This document shows positions 24,187-34,787 of a stretch of DNA of 64,000 nt, piece after piece. A model generated the notes under the pieces. It was not told the origin of the DNA, did not search any database, and worked only from the letters and a program-made list of their open reading frames with translations. Within the stretch, counting starts at the first letter, position 1, and each line of letters starts with the position of its first letter. The translations under genes and the position numbers were made by a program. Origin of the DNA: an uncultured Cellvibrio sp. GTDB taxonomy: Bacteria; Pseudomonadota; Gammaproteobacteria; Pseudomonadales; Cellvibrionaceae. The stretch covers positions 1-64,000 of the forward strand of contig CAMLKG010000021.1 of the NCBI GenBank assembly GCA_946480695.1. The letters run 5' to 3'.

Positions 24187-26592
24187 CTACTCAAACCAAT
24201 AGCGACGTTGCGCTTTCCGTTGCTCATGAATAACCGGAACCTTATCCGCGTACCACTCAAACGTAATGGCCCCTGATCCTGCGGTATTGAATTCGCGGCT
24301 GGGTACGGCTTGGTAGCGCCGCCGCACTAGCGGATGCGGATGGCCGTGCTGGCTGCGAAACCCGGCCGAATAAATAACGTAGCCGGGCCGGACGTGTTGC
24401 ACAAACCGCGGGGTGGATGAAGTACGGCTACCGTGGTGCGCCGCGAGTACCAGGGTTAAATCCCGCGGAATTTTTTTCTCACGCAACAATTGGTTTTCGA
24501 CGCGCGCTTCAATATCGCCGGGCAGGAATAATGTTTGGTCGCGGTAGCGAATCAAGAGTACACAGGATTTATTGTTATCCGTTGTCCGACTATTAATGGA
24601 TAAGGGCAAAAATTCAAACGCAACATTATGCCAACGCCACCGCTCCTGTGTATGGCAAGTCGCGACAGAAGCCATAGTATTTACACGCGCTATTGCAGTG
24701 TCATCAACCATGTCACTATCACCTAATAATATTTTCCTTACCTTCACTTTTTCCAAAAAACTTGCGAGGCCGCCGGCATGGTCCATATCCGCATGGCTGA
24801 TAACCAACGCATCGATAGTTGAAATAGCTTGCGCAAATAAATAGGGCGCAACAATTGCGCCACCCGCATCAAAGCTGTCGGTATATTTCGGCCCGGTATC
24901 ATAGACCAATGTTTTATCTTTTACTTGTACCACCACTGCCGTACCCTGCCCCACATCCAACGTGGTAATTTTTAAATCAGGGGAATTTACCGCGGGAATA
25001 AAATATCCAAACGCCAGTCCTACCGCCAGGCCACACCAACCTACAGCCCTGGGTATCAAACCTTTTGGCATCAGCAAAACCAAACAACCCAGTGCAACTA
25101 ATAAAATAACAGTGGGGGAAAAGGCAATAATGGGGCTGGCATAATCCCCGGCGGCGTCCAGAATTATTTGCAAAACCAGCGCTAGCCATTCCATAGCCAG
25201 AGCGGAAATTTCCAATAATAAATCGCTCAGTATTGGAACAGCACTGTTCAAAACCGCACTCACCAGCAACAGCGGTACCACCAGAAATGTAATCAACGGA
25301 ATAGCGACGGCATTTGCGAGCGGTGCAACCAGGGAAACGCTACTCGCCAATGCACTCAAGGGAATCAGCAAACCGATAAACATAACCCATTGGGAGTGAA
25401 TAAAACCGATGGCTAAATTGCGCCAGGAAAACCCGCGCCACTGGTCCGCATTGGTTTTAGCAACCCAACGGCCGGAAAAATAAAATAGCAACAAAGCCAC
25501 CGCACCGAACGACAACCAAAAACCCATATCGTAAGCGGCAAGCGGATCAATAATGACAACCAATGCCAGCGCGCAACAAAAAATATCAGTAATGCGCACA
25601 CTGCGTTGCCATAAGCATGCGCAGTAAAAAATCCCCAGCATGATCAAGGTGCGAACGGTGGGAATATTAAAACCGGCTAGCGCGGAATAAAAACCGGCGC
25701 AAAAAATTGCCATTACCCAGGCAATCACAAACGCAGGACAGGCGCGCCACACAAGCTGGATACATTTACCCACACCCAGTCCGAGATAAAACCCAAACAG
25801 CGCAAGGAACCCGACATGCAATCCTGAAATAGCAATTAAATGGCTGGTACCCGTTTGCTGCATACGGTTCCACTGTTGCTTTTCCACATGCGCGGCATCA
25901 CCAATCAGCAACGCGATTAAAATTCCACGCTCGGTGGAATTGCTGCGCGACAAAACCCACTGTTGCAATAACTGCCGCTGATAATCTATCCACTCTCGCC
26001 CATTTAATATCGCGGACTGGTTTTCCAATAATAAATTTTGTTTGGAATTGGCAACATAACCTGTTGCACCGATTCCCTGGCGCAGCAACCAGGCGTGATA
26101 ATCAAAACCAGATGGATTCGCAAATCCGCGCGGGCGTTTCAAGCGAACCTTGAGTTGCCACACTTGCCCCACTGTCAGTGATGGTATTGGAACCGCTTTA
26201 TTTTTTGCGTAGGCGGGATACCAGCTCAATTGGACTTTATCGGGAAAATCCTGCTGGTCCACAACATCGCCCCGCGTCGTAAATGCATGGCGGATATTTA
26301 CGTTGAAACGTAAACGCTGGCCGCCTGCCTCCGGTAAATCAGTGATGACGCCAATTACCTGCAAATCCCGTCCTGCCAGGGATTCATGTAATTGCGCGGA
26401 TACTAATTGATGCCCGGTATAAATTCCCCATCCTATGCCCAACAAAAAGGCAACGAATCCGTAGGCACGCCGGTAGTGGACACTTGGCCACACCAAAACA
26501 GGTATGCCCCAGAGTAAATCCAGCGGCGGAAGATATGGAAAGAAACTGACGGCAATGACACCGAGGGAAAATAAAACCAAGCGGATGGACAT
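24187..26592 (-). CDS. comEC: DNA uptake channel ComEC/Rec2 (801 aa)
   Basis: An inner-membrane protein that carries transforming DNA into the cytoplasm. It has an N-terminal DUF4131-type region (residues 1-190), a Competence domain with many membrane helices (about 215-510), and a C-terminal metallo-beta-lactamase domain (about 530-780). That domain has the metal motif SHADMDHAGGL and AAHHGSRTSS. All three parts are present and full length, so it is likely functional for natural transformation given the other competence genes. It converges with glgX and diverges from the DUF2062 gene. Confidence 0.95.
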   Translation of the reverse strand: MSIRLVLFSLGVIAVSFFPYLPPLDLLWGIPVLVWPSVHYRRAYGFVAFLLGIGWGIYTGHQLVSAQLHESLAGRDLQVIGVITDLPEAGGQRLRFNVNIRHAFTTRGDVVDQQDFPDKVQLSWYPAYAKNKAVPIPSLTVGQVWQLKVRLKRPRGFANPSGFDYHAWLLRQGIGATGYVANSKQNLLLENQSAILNGREWIDYQRQLLQQWVLSRSNSTERGILIALLIGDAAHVEKQQWNRMQQTGTSHLIAISGLHVGFLALFGFYLGLGVGKCIQLVWRACPAFVIAWVMAIFCAGFYSALAGFNIPTVRTLIMLGIFYCACLWQRSVRITDIFCCALALVVIIDPLAAYDMGFWLSFGAVALLLFYFSGRWVAKTNADQWRGFSWRNLAIGFIHSQWVMFIGLLIPLSALASSVSLVAPLANAVAIPLITFLVVPLLLVSAVLNSAVPILSDLLLEISALAMEWLALVLQIILDAAGDYASPIIAFSPTVILLVALGCLVLLMPKGLIPRAVGWCGLAVGLAFGYFIPAVNSPDLKITTLDVGQGTAVVVQVKDKTLVYDTGPKYTDSFDAGGAIVAPYLFAQAISTIDALVISHADMDHAGGLASFLEKVKVRKILLGDSDMVDDTAIARVNTMASVATCHTQERWRWHNVAFEFLPLSINSRTTDNNKSCVLLIRYRDQTLFLPGDIEARVENQLLREKKIPRDLTLVLAAHHGSRTSSTPRFVQHVRPGYVIYSAGFRSQHGHPHPLVRRRYQAVPSREFNTAGSGAITFEWYADKVPVIHEQRKAQRRYWFE

Positions 26593-26764
26593 AAGGCTAA
26601 TCCCTTAACCGAAAACCGAACTGATAACCTTGTCATCAGATTGTCGCGCAGCTTATGGCATCCTGCATGAGTTACACAAGGCCAGCAATACCGTCAATAA
26701 CATGGCCTTGCGCGGATTTTACGGGCATAATGCCCTTCTTTTGGATAGTGACTTGGTTTTCGGC

Positions 26765-27307
26765 ATGGCACGAAAGTTTCTGAAACGGTTTATTCCCTCC
26801 CCTGCTGCAATTAAAAACAATCCTGCATTCCATTTTTTGGGTGATTTGTTGCACGACCCCAATCTATTCCATTTAAACCGCCACTCCGTTTCGGTTGCCA
26901 TGTTTTGGGGCCTGCTAGTGGCGGTATTACCCATTCCCGGCCAAATGCCTGTAGCCGCTGCCGCTGCACTCGTATTTCGCTGCAACCTCCCCCTCACTGT
27001 TGCGCTTACCTGGATTACCAATCCATTGACCATGCCCTTTTTCTTTTTCATTACCTATCAAATGGGCAGAATGATATTGCAACTGGACCCGATTACCCTT
27101 ACCCAACCCGAATTAAGCTGGGATTGGTTAGCAAATGAATTCGGCCATCTGTGGAAGCCATTGTTAGCGGGTTCCATCATCACCGGCCTGCTAATTGGTA
27201 CCCTGGGTTATTTTTCAATGCAGCTTTATTGGCGCTGGCAAGTAAACCACAATTGGAAAAAACGCCAAAAAAAACGTGCTGAACAAAATACCGAATCCAC
27301 GAAATAA
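26765..27307 (+). CDS. DUF2062 inner-membrane protein (180 aa)
   Basis: The start MARKFLKRFIPSP is the usual DUF2062 opening and decides the ATG at 26765; the longer in-frame start at 26630 adds unrelated residues. Two or three membrane segments follow (about residues 45-70, 75-105 and 140-160), with the family-typical PIPGQMPVAA and TNPLTMPFFF. The tail is strongly basic. The function of DUF2062 is not established. In many gammaproteobacteria the gene stands next to comEC or the lol genes, as here. A clear intrinsic terminator follows. Confidence 0.87.
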   Translation: MARKFLKRFIPSPAAIKNNPAFHFLGDLLHDPNLFHLNRHSVSVAMFWGLLVAVLPIPGQMPVAAAAALVFRCNLPLTVALTWITNPLTMPFFFFITYQMGRMILQLDPITLTQPELSWDWLANEFGHLWKPLLAGSIITGLLIGTLGYFSMQLYWRWQVNHNWKKRQKKRAEQNTESTK

Positions 27308-27308
27308 A

Positions 27309-27335
27309 GAAGCCCGCAATACGCGGGCTTTTTTA
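27309..27335 (+). terminator. Intrinsic terminator after the DUF2062 gene
   Basis: AGCCCGC and GCGGGCT form a stem with a five-base loop, followed by six T on the plus strand. It lies in the short convergent gap before the lolE stop and may also work weakly in reverse. Confidence 0.88.
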
Positions 27336-27343
27336 TTTCATTA

Positions 27344-28573
27344 TCATTCATAACGTAAAGCATCTGCCGGCTGGATTCTGCTCGCCCGCCACGCAGGATA
27401 GAGCGTAACAAAAAAACTGATTAATAGCGCGGTCACTACAACTTTTATCACATCCGCCGCCACAATTTCAGCAGGCAAATACGTGGTGGGGTAAACATCT
27501 GAATGCAAAAACTGGATACCAAATAATTTTTCAATGCCTTGCACAATCGTCGTGACAAAATGTGAAAGGATAAGCCCTATTACCAAGCCGATGCTGGTTC
27601 CAATTAAACCGATCAAACCGCCCTGCACCATAAAAATCCCCATGATTTCCAGGGTGGATGCGCCCATAGTGCGCAATATGGCGACATCCCCCTGCTTATC
27701 CACCACCACCATGATCAAAGTGGAAACCAGGTTAAACGCCGCAATGGCAATAATTAAAAACAGCAACATGCCGACCATGTTCTTGGACATTTGGATGGAT
27801 TGGTAAACGCCGCCGTGGGTGCGCATCCAACTGGAACCGTAATAATCCGGTGACAAGTTTTGCATAATGTCGCGAACCGCTTGCGGGGCAGCAAATAAGT
27901 CATCAACCTTCAAACGCACGCCGCTGACTTGCCCGGGGAAACCGGCAATATCAGCGGCCTGGTTTAATTCCATTAACGCCAGCCCGTTATCTATATCGGT
28001 ATGCGTATTCAAAATGGCAATGACGTGAACTACTTTGATACGCGGTGCAGCGCCGCCTTCGGCAGGAATAATCAAACTGAGACGCTGACCTGTCTCCGCC
28101 TGGAGTTTTTCCGCGATACCACGCCCGAGCACAATGGCACCCGGTGTTGTTGCAAGTGTATCCAGCGTTCCCGCCGGTAAAAACGCCGGCAATTTGGAGG
28201 TGGTATGTTCCTGTGCCGGATCAATTCCGAAAATCTGCGCAGGAGCCACTGATTTATTCTGGCTAAGCAAACCTTGTAATTGCACAAAAGGCGTAGCAGC
28301 AATTACGCGCGGATGCTCTTTGACCTGGGCAATCAACGCATCAGGATCACTGATCGCTTTGCGATGTAACACACTTGCCTGGGGCATAACGCCCAAAATA
28401 TTTTCGCGCAACTCACGGTCAAATCCGTTCATGATCGACATCACTAAAATCAGTAACGCAACACCGATCACCAAACCCGCGGTAGATAAACGCGAAATAA
28501 ATGAAACTAACTGGCTATGGCGATGCGAGATACCGTAGCGGGTGCCAACCAGGAATATGTAGCGCTTGAACAT
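27344..28573 (-). CDS. lolE: Lipoprotein-releasing permease LolE/LolC-type (409 aa)
   Basis: Part of the inner-membrane LolCDE complex that hands outer-membrane lipoproteins to LolA. An N-terminal cytoplasmic tail and first helix (about 22-48) are followed by a large periplasmic domain (about 50-265). Three helices (about 270-395) form the FtsX-like core, with an FLIIAIAAFNLVSTLIM stretch. The start at ATG 28571-28573 begins the conserved FKRYIFLVGTRY motif; upstream codons overlap lolD. It is separated from lolD by one base. Because it follows lolD and lolC is upstream, the LolE name is by position; the two permeases are paralogues. Confidence 0.9.
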   Translation of the reverse strand: MFKRYIFLVGTRYGISHRHSQLVSFISRLSTAGLVIGVALLILVMSIMNGFDRELRENILGVMPQASVLHRKAISDPDALIAQVKEHPRVIAATPFVQLQGLLSQNKSVAPAQIFGIDPAQEHTTSKLPAFLPAGTLDTLATTPGAIVLGRGIAEKLQAETGQRLSLIIPAEGGAAPRIKVVHVIAILNTHTDIDNGLALMELNQAADIAGFPGQVSGVRLKVDDLFAAPQAVRDIMQNLSPDYYGSSWMRTHGGVYQSIQMSKNMVGMLLFLIIAIAAFNLVSTLIMVVVDKQGDVAILRTMGASTLEIMGIFMVQGGLIGLIGTSIGLVIGLILSHFVTTIVQGIEKLFGIQFLHSDVYPTTYLPAEIVAADVIKVVVTALLISFFVTLYPAWRASRIQPADALRYE

Positions 28574-28574
28574 A

Positions 28575-29282
28575 TCAGTTCCCAACAACGAGCAAATTGC
28601 CGTCGCGCAATTCACCTTCAGTCAAGGTCAGTGTCCGGTCCATACGCGCAGCGAGGCGCGGGTCATGGGTTACCACAACAAAGCTGGTGCCGATTGAGCT
28701 ATTTAAATCCAGCATCAGGGATTGGATGGACTCCGCCGCGTGGGTATCCAGGTTGCCCGTTGGCTCGTCCATCAATACACACGCCGGGTTAGTCACCAAC
28801 GCACGGGCAATCGCCACCCGTTGGCGCTCACCGCCGGAAAGTTCGGATGGTTTGTGGTTAACGCGTTTGGCAAGCCCGACTCGCGTCAATAACGCCAGCG
28901 CGCGCGCTTTGGACTCCGCAATGGAATGCCTGCCGATCAATAACGGCATGGACACATTTTCCAGCGCGGTGAATTCGGGCAGTAAATGATGGAACTGATA
29001 AACAAAACCAAGGCTGCGATTGCGCAAGCGGCCGCGTTCATCTGCGCTCAAGCGCGATAAATGTTGATTCGCTACCCTGACCTCGCCGCTATCGGGAACA
29101 TCCAGGCCGCCGAGGATATTTAATAGGGTTGATTTGCCGGAGCCCGATGCGCCGACAATCGCGACCCGCTCACCAGGAAGAATGCGCAAATTCACATTGC
29201 TCAACACATTCACCGCCAGTGCGCCCTGGCCGTAATGTTTACTGACCTGCTGGCACTCAAGCACAGGGCTGGCGTTATTCAT
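28575..29282 (-). CDS. lolD: Lipoprotein-releasing ATPase (235 aa)
   Basis: The ATPase of LolCDE. It shows Walker [11 protein letters not shown]-loop in [12 protein letters not shown], signature [15 protein letters not shown], Walker [10 protein letters not shown] and the switch His in VVTHD. The start is set at ATG 29282 ([14 protein letters not shown]), matching LolD proteins; an ATG four codons earlier lacks a ribosome site. It is sandwiched between the two permease genes in a minus-strand operon, lolC-lolD-lolE. Confidence 0.95.
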   Translation of the reverse strand: MNNASPVLECQQVSKHYGQGALAVNVLSNVNLRILPGERVAIVGASGSGKSTLLNILGGLDVPDSGEVRVANQHLSRLSADERGRLRNRSLGFVYQFHHLLPEFTALENVSMPLLIGRHSIAESKARALALLTRVGLAKRVNHKPSELSGGERQRVAIARALVTNPACVLMDEPTGNLDTHAAESIQSLMLDLNSSIGTSFVVVTHDPRLAARMDRTLTLTEGELRDGNLLVVGN

Positions 29283-29308
29283 AGCAATACCCATCAAGAC
29301 AAAATAAT

Positions 29309-30547
29309 TTATTCATAACGCAATGCTTCCGCCGGTTCGATTTGCGCCGCGCGATAAGCCGGATACAAGGTCGCCAAAAAACTTAGCCCCAGGGCAATAC
29401 CGCAAATAATGATTACATCCTGCCACAGCAATACCGAGGGCAATTGGGTAATGAAATAAACCTCGGGATCAAAAACCTGTAAGCCGATTAAGGATTCAAG
29501 CCCCGCCATAATCGAGGTTAAGGTGAGGGCGACAAGGCAACCGAGAATAGCGCCGACAAACGTACCGATAAAACCCACCGCGCTGCCCTGCACGATAAAT
29601 ATCGCCATCACCTGGCGCGCACTTAAACCCAGGGTACGCAACACCGCAATATCGGAACGTTTATCGGCCACCATTAATACCAGGCTGGAAACAATATTAA
29701 ACGCCGCTACGGCGATGATAATCATGAGCAATGAGGCAACAACAATTTTTTCCATCTTCACCGCCTGGAACAAACTGCCCTGGGTTTGGCTCCAGTCCCT
29801 TACCCGGAATTCATCACCAAGGTTCGCACGCACCTGATGCATAATCGGGCCGGCTGCATACAAATCTTCCGTTTTCACGTGCAGGCCTTGCACGCCGGAT
29901 TGCCGCAAAAATTTTTGGGCATCGGCTAAGTGGATTAACGCGAGTGTGCTATCCACCTGCGCCCCGACCTCAAATACGCCGACCAGGGTAAAGTTGCGCG
30001 AACGCGTAAAGGCTCCCATTGGCGTGATATTAATTTCGGGGGAAGTAACGCGAATTTTGTCGCCGGGTGCCAACATTAACCGGCTTGCCAGTATCCTGCC
30101 CATGACAATTCCGTACTCGCCGGGTAGTAGTTGAGCCATATCGCCGACAATCATGTGCTGGTCAACTACCGAGACTTTCGCCTCGGCTTGCGGGTCTATG
30201 CCATGCAGCTCTATCGCTTCCACCCCACCCGCATAGGTCACCATCGCTGAGCTTTGGATATAGGGCGCGGAAGCCTGGACACCGGGTTGAGCATCCACTT
30301 TTGCAGCTAATGCAGGCCAATCCTTTACCATCGGTTGCTGGTCGATAAAGCCGTGGGGGATCACATTCAGGATTCGCTCTTTCATCTCGCGGTCAAAGCC
30401 GTTCATGACTGAGAGCACAATAATCAAAGCCATAACCCCCAACGCCATACCCACCAGGGAAAAGGCGCTGATAAAGGAAATAAATTGATTGCGACGCTTG
30501 GCGCGGGTGTAGCGCAAGCCTATGTAAAGTGGGATATTTTTTAGCAT
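29309..30547 (-). CDS. lolC: Lipoprotein-releasing permease LolC-type (412 aa)
   Basis: First permease gene of the operon and paralogue of the lolE product (shared [16 protein letters not shown] and [18 protein letters not shown]). It has four membrane helices with a periplasmic domain between the first and second. The start is ATG 30545-30547, giving [19 protein letters not shown], the family N-terminus; an in-frame upstream extension of 29 codons has no match. It is divergent from the PilZ gene across 142 bases that should hold both promoters. Confidence 0.92.
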   Translation of the reverse strand: MLKNIPLYIGLRYTRAKRRNQFISFISAFSLVGMALGVMALIIVLSVMNGFDREMKERILNVIPHGFIDQQPMVKDWPALAAKVDAQPGVQASAPYIQSSAMVTYAGGVEAIELHGIDPQAEAKVSVVDQHMIVGDMAQLLPGEYGIVMGRILASRLMLAPGDKIRVTSPEINITPMGAFTRSRNFTLVGVFEVGAQVDSTLALIHLADAQKFLRQSGVQGLHVKTEDLYAAGPIMHQVRANLGDEFRVRDWSQTQGSLFQAVKMEKIVVASLLMIIIAVAAFNIVSSLVLMVADKRSDIAVLRTLGLSARQVMAIFIVQGSAVGFIGTFVGAILGCLVALTLTSIMAGLESLIGLQVFDPEVYFITQLPSVLLWQDVIIICGIALGLSFLATLYPAYRAAQIEPAEALRYE

Positions 30548-30689
30548 GGGCGCATTAAACCCAATTGCCTCCATTTGCTCAAGCAAAACCGGATAAGCCT
30601 CAAATAAAACCCCGTCCGCCTTACGCGGACCCAACGCTTAGCGCCGCATATGCTATGTTTAACTGCATCACAATCCGGAAGGTCCGTTT

Positions 30690-31262
30690 ATGAGTGAACG
30701 TCGTAGTTACTTTCGCATCGATGAAAGTATCGCCCTTGAATTTAAAGAGGTAGAGGAAATAACCGCTAATACTGCCGCCGCAGAATTGCAATTTCCCAAT
30801 ACAACCTCGTTAAAGCTATTCGCGGAGCTGCGCAAAATCGATAACGACAATGCCCATCTGTTCCACCAGATCAAGGAAACCAGTCGCGCCCTGGGCGAAT
30901 ACCTGCATAACCTGAATCGCAAGATAGATATTATCAGCCAGCAATTGATGGCCGACTCAAAACCCCTTCCCCCCTCTAAAACGATAAAGCAAGTGAACCT
31001 GAGCGAAGGCGGCATTGCCTTCGGGAGTTCCCGCCCATTGGAAGTGAACGGTCATATCGCCTTGCGCCTGATTTTTTTACCGAGTAATGCCGGGCTGGTA
31101 CTTTTTGCCAGGATCATTCGCTGTGAACCAAGTAACACCGGTGAATATCAGATTGCGGCAAAATTTCATCGTGTCAGTGATGGCCAGCAACAATTGATCG
31201 GGCAACAAATTATGCGCGCGCAGATGGCCGAGCGCCGCAAGAGCCAGCAATATCTACAATAG
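30690..31262 (+). CDS. PilZ-domain protein (190 aa)
   Basis: An N-terminal ERRSYFRI box and a downstream NLSEGGIAF box give the RxxxR...(D/N)xSxxG pattern that binds cyclic-di-GMP in PilZ proteins. Between them is a helical insert (about residues 40-95). In ordinary PilZ domains the two motifs are closer, so this is a PilZ variant with an inserted helical hairpin, close to YcgR-N or FlgZ-like arrangements. A GGAAGG site precedes the ATG. The target is unknown. It diverges from lolC and is followed by a small exported-protein gene. Confidence 0.8.
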   Translation: MSERRSYFRIDESIALEFKEVEEITANTAAAELQFPNTTSLKLFAELRKIDNDNAHLFHQIKETSRALGEYLHNLNRKIDIISQQLMADSKPLPPSKTIKQVNLSEGGIAFGSSRPLEVNGHIALRLIFLPSNAGLVLFARIIRCEPSNTGEYQIAAKFHRVSDGQQQLIGQQIMRAQMAERRKSQQYLQ

Positions 31263-31319
31263 CTCTATTTACAATAACTCCATTGCAATAACCCGGATGA
31301 AAATTTAAGGGCAGCAACC

Positions 31320-31655
31320 ATGTTCCGTAAAAATCCTTTAGTAACCGCCACCTTCCTTATAGCGACACTTACACCAATACATAGTGTCATTGCCGAAGAA
31401 ATCCGTATTCCGGTCGGTGAGCAAGCCAAAACCCAACCGGCCGTAGACATGCCCACCAAAGGTATGAGCAAGGAACGCGTGCGGAGCCTATATGGGGAAC
31501 CATTGGAGGAAGTTCCAGGCAAAGGCCAACCGCCCATTTCGCGCTGGAAATACCGGGAATTTACTGTGTATTTTGATAGCAATACAGTAATCCATTGCGT
31601 CAGGAATTTTCACCCAAAGACGCAACCGGCTACCGAAAACAACATACAACAATAA
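31320..31655 (+). CDS. Small exported BamE/SmpA-like protein (111 aa)
   Basis: A signal peptide (residues 1-25, AIA-like cleavage before EEIRIP) is followed by a short domain. The pattern GMSKERVRSLYGEPLEE and a later RWKYREFTVYF strand pair resemble the SmpA/BamE or OmlA-like fold. It has no lipobox cysteine, so it would be periplasmic rather than lipoprotein. The role is unknown. It lies 57 bases after the PilZ gene, is likely co-transcribed, and is followed by a terminator shared with sthA. Confidence 0.65.
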   Translation: MFRKNPLVTATFLIATLTPIHSVIAEEIRIPVGEQAKTQPAVDMPTKGMSKERVRSLYGEPLEEVPGKGQPPISRWKYREFTVYFDSNTVIHCVRNFHPKTQPATENNIQQ

Positions 31656-31675
31656 AAAATAATAATCGAACGGGA

Positions 31676-31708
31676 ATAAAAAAGGCGCGATTACCTGCGC
31701 CTTAAAAA
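31676..31708. terminator. Bidirectional intrinsic terminator
   Basis: AAGGCGC and GCGCCTT pair around an eight-base loop, with A-runs before and after. In the plus direction the T-run is weak; in the minus direction the A-run becomes T-rich. It separates the plus-strand small exported-protein gene from the convergent sthA. Confidence 0.7.
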
Positions 31709-31717
31709 TGCAGGTTA

Positions 31718-33133
31718 TTAGCGACGGCTAATGCGGTTTACACCATCCAATGCCGCAATTCGATACGCCTCCGCCATTGTCGGATAATTGAAAATATTAT
31801 TGAGGAAATAATGGATGGTATTGCCCTCGCCAGTTTGCTTCATGATGGCTTGACCGATGTGGACAATCTCAGCCGCCTCCGCACCAAAGCAATGAACACC
31901 GAGGATTTCAAGGGTATCGACATGGAAAAGGATTTTTAACATGCCGACATCTTCACCGCTGATTTGGCCACGCGCCGTATTTTTAAATAATGCGCGCCCT
32001 ACTTCGTAAGGTACTTTCGCCTGGGTTAATTCTGTTTCAGTTTTGCCCACCGAACTGATTTCCGGCAAGGTATAAATACCCGTCGGGACATCGTGGACCA
32101 ATTTGCATTGATCACCAAAAATACCGCCGGTGACCGCGCGCCCCTGGCCATAGGACGCACTTGCCAAACTGGGCCAACCAATTACATCACCCACCGCGTA
32201 AATATTTTCCACCTCCGTACGATAGGATTCATCCACCTTTAAATTGCCACGATGATCCGCTTTCAAACCTACCGCATCGAGGTTCAACGCATCGGTATTA
32301 CCGCTGCGGCCGTTACACCACAGAATTGCATCGGCTTTCAAACGCTTGCCGGATTTTAAAAACAAGGTGACGCTATGATCACTTGCTTCAATTGCTTCGT
32401 ACTCTTCACCATGCCGAACAGTGACGCCGTTATCGCGCAGGTGATAACTCAATGCATCGGAAATTTCATCATCCAGGAATGAGAGCAAGCGGTCACGGTT
32501 ATTAATTAAATCTACGCGCATACCCAAACCGGAAAAGATTGATGCGTATTCGCAACCAATAACACCGGCACCATAGATAATGATGTGACGCGGTGTATGC
32601 TCCATTTCCAGGATCGTATCGCTGTCATAAATACGCGGATGGGTGAAATCGACATCGACCGGACGATAAGGGCTGGAGCCCGTAGCGATTACAATCTTTT
32701 CCGCGTAAATAATTTCACTGCCACCATCCAGTATCGACAGGTTCACATGGTTGGCGTCGATAAAAGAAGCCTGGCCTATATGTACCTTAACGCGATTGCG
32801 CACATAGAAATTCGTATGTAATTCCACTTGTTTGGGAATTACCCTGGCTGCGGATTGCAATACAAGGGGGAAAGTTAAACGGCGGCTATCGCCGATTTCG
32901 CGAAAAAGGCTGTTACTTTTAAATTGAATAATTTGTTTGACAACATGACGCAGGGATTTGGAAGGGATAGTACCCTTGTGCGCACAACTTCCACCCACCA
33001 ATGCCCTGTTTTCAATCACGGCAACCCGCTTGCCGATTTTGGAGGCTGCAATCGCAGCGCTTTCGCCCGAAGGGCCGGAACCAATTACCAAAAGATCGTA
33101 GCTGTGATCTGCCGACTTTTTACGACCAGTCAA
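31718..33133 (-). CDS. sthA: Soluble pyridine nucleotide transhydrogenase (471 aa)
   Basis: A cytoplasmic FAD flavoprotein moving hydride between NADPH and NAD. It has the dinucleotide motif [10 protein letters not shown], a redox-like [13 protein letters not shown] motif (only one Cys of the usual disulfide pair, as expected for SthA rather than dihydrolipoamide dehydrogenase), the second nucleotide motif [13 protein letters not shown], and a C-terminal dimer domain ending in NRISRR. The start codon is TTG (33131-33133) with AAGGGGA upstream; no nearby ATG fits. Length is normal. Confidence 0.92.
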   Translation of the reverse strand: MTGRKKSADHSYDLLVIGSGPSGESAAIAASKIGKRVAVIENRALVGGSCAHKGTIPSKSLRHVVKQIIQFKSNSLFREIGDSRRLTFPLVLQSAARVIPKQVELHTNFYVRNRVKVHIGQASFIDANHVNLSILDGGSEIIYAEKIVIATGSSPYRPVDVDFTHPRIYDSDTILEMEHTPRHIIIYGAGVIGCEYASIFSGLGMRVDLINNRDRLLSFLDDEISDALSYHLRDNGVTVRHGEEYEAIEASDHSVTLFLKSGKRLKADAILWCNGRSGNTDALNLDAVGLKADHRGNLKVDESYRTEVENIYAVGDVIGWPSLASASYGQGRAVTGGIFGDQCKLVHDVPTGIYTLPEISSVGKTETELTQAKVPYEVGRALFKNTARGQISGEDVGMLKILFHVDTLEILGVHCFGAEAAEIVHIGQAIMKQTGEGNTIHYFLNNIFNYPTMAEAYRIAALDGVNRISRR

Positions 33134-33196
33134 TTTATTCCCCTTAGCTGAAATTATCGATGCCCTGACAGTCTAGCAACAAATATTCCGCAGTAT

Positions 33197-33451
33197 TTAT
33201 TCTTTTGATGGCTTGCTCGCATCGTAAGCGAGGCCTTTCGCTTCAGCCTTAGGTGCAAGCGGATTCGCTTTTTGCTCTGCACACTTGGCTTCATCCCCGC
33301 CACACAATTCACACACATAATTGGGATCACCCAATGCCTTACCGACCCCACCGCATGAGCCGGAAACCGGCTTTCTACCAGCCAATACACTTATGGACAG
33401 CGCTAATGCGACGAACAACATTATTACCAGAGTAACCAGAAGGACTGCCAT
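33197..33451 (-). CDS. nqrM: Na+-NQR maturation protein NqrM (84 aa)
   Basis: Needed to build the Fe centre between NqrD and NqrE in the sodium-pumping NADH dehydrogenase. One N-terminal membrane helix (residues 3-25) is followed by GRKPVSGSCGGVGKALGD and a CELCGGDEAKC cluster, giving the four conserved cysteines. The AGGACTG region gives a modest ribosome site. It lies just downstream of nqrF but is separated from it by a strong terminator, so it may be expressed by read-through or its own promoter. Confidence 0.92.
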   Translation of the reverse strand: MAVLLVTLVIMLFVALALSISVLAGRKPVSGSCGGVGKALGDPNYVCELCGGDEAKCAEQKANPLAPKAEAKGLAYDASKPSKE

Positions 33452-33501
33452 GATTCACTCCAAGGCGTAAACGCCAGTTAAAAATTCAACAAACCTAAAA
33501 C

Positions 33502-33534
33502 AAAAAACGAGGCGGTTTACCCTGCCTCGTTTTC
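33502..33534 (-). terminator. Intrinsic terminator after the nqr operon
   Basis: AAAACGAGGC and GCCTCGTTTT form a ten-base stem with a ten-base loop, followed on the minus strand by a T-rich tract. It stands between the nqrF stop and nqrM start, and suggests attenuated expression of nqrM relative to nqrA-F. Confidence 0.85.
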
Positions 33535-33542
33535 CTTATGCC

Positions 33543-34766
33543 TTAACCACCGAAGTCGTCGAGCAAAATATTTTCGTCTTCAACACCCAGACTCTTCAAC
33601 ATTTTGATCACCGCGGCGTTCATCATTGGTGGGCCGCACATATAGAACTCGCAATCTTCCGGTGCCGGATGGTCTTTCAGATAGTTCTCATACAAAACGT
33701 TATGAATAAAACCTGTCAATCCCGTCCAATTGTCTTCCGGCTGCGGGTCCGATAACGCGATGTGCCATTTGAAGTTCTCGTTCTCCGCCTGGAGCATATC
33801 GTAATCTTCTTTATAGAAGAGTTCACGCAACGAACGGGCACCATACCAGAAGGTCATCTTGCGTTTGGTTTTCAACCGACGCAATTGATCGAAAATATGC
33901 GAGCGCATCGGAGCCATACCCGCACCACCACCGATAAATACCATTTCCGCGTCGGTTTGTTTGGCAAAGAATTCGCCGAATGGACCGTAAACAGTAACTT
34001 TATCGCCTGGCTTCAAACCGAATACATACGAGGACATTTTGCCCGGCGGAATACCCTGCGATTTTGGCGGAGGTGTTGCAATACGGATATTGAATTTAAC
34101 AACGCCTTTCTCCTCAGGGTAGTTAGCCATGGAATATGCACGGATAACTGTTTCATCCACTTTAGATTCGAGATTAAAGAAGCCAAAACGTTCCCAGTCG
34201 CCACGGTACTCAGGGGCTACGTCAAAGTCAGAAAATTTGACGTGATGCGGTGGTGCTTCCAACTGCACGTACCCCCCTGCGCGGAAATCCACACTTTCAC
34301 CCTCGGGTAAACGCAGCGTTAACTCCTTAATGAAAGTCGCTACGTTCGGATTGGATTCCACCGTCGTAACCCATTGCTTAACACCAAACACCTCTTCCGG
34401 TACATGGATTTTCATGTTCTGCTTAACCGGAACCTGGCAACTCAAACGCCAGCCTTCGTTTTGCTCGCGACGGTTAAAATGCGCTTCTTCCGTCGGCAAA
34501 ATTGAGCCGCCGCCATCATTCACTACGCAACGGCATTGGGCGCAACTACCGCCACCGCCACAGGCTGAAGCCAGGAATACGTTATTGGCGGCGAGTGTTT
34601 GCAAAAGTTTTCCGCCGGCGGGAACTGTAATGGTTTTCTCATCATTAATGAGAATTTGTACATCCCCGCTGTTTACCAATTTTGCTTGCGCGATAAGGAT
34701 AACCACCACCAGTGCAAGCACGATGAAGGTGAACATCCCTACGCCTAATAAAATCTCAGTAGTCAT
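33543..34766 (-). CDS. nqrF: Na+-translocating NADH:quinone reductase subunit F (407 aa)
   Basis: The NADH-oxidising entry subunit. An N-terminal membrane helix (about 5-26) is followed by a 2Fe-2S ferredoxin domain with cysteines in [13 protein letters not shown] and LSCQ. An FAD domain has [11 protein letters not shown], and an NADH domain has [12 protein letters not shown] and [10 protein letters not shown]. It is the last gene of the nqrABCDEF operon; the ATG lies 21 bases after the nqrE stop. Length is typical. Confidence 0.96.
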   Translation of the reverse strand: MTTEILLGVGMFTFIVLALVVVILIAQAKLVNSGDVQILINDEKTITVPAGGKLLQTLAANNVFLASACGGGGSCAQCRCVVNDGGGSILPTEEAHFNRREQNEGWRLSCQVPVKQNMKIHVPEEVFGVKQWVTTVESNPNVATFIKELTLRLPEGESVDFRAGGYVQLEAPPHHVKFSDFDVAPEYRGDWERFGFFNLESKVDETVIRAYSMANYPEEKGVVKFNIRIATPPPKSQGIPPGKMSSYVFGLKPGDKVTVYGPFGEFFAKQTDAEMVFIGGGAGMAPMRSHIFDQLRRLKTKRKMTFWYGARSLRELFYKEDYDMLQAENENFKWHIALSDPQPEDNWTGLTGFIHNVLYENYLKDHPAPEDCEFYMCGPPMMNAAVIKMLKSLGVEDENILLDDFGG

Positions 34767-34787
34767 TCAGATACTTCCCCGCTTCGC

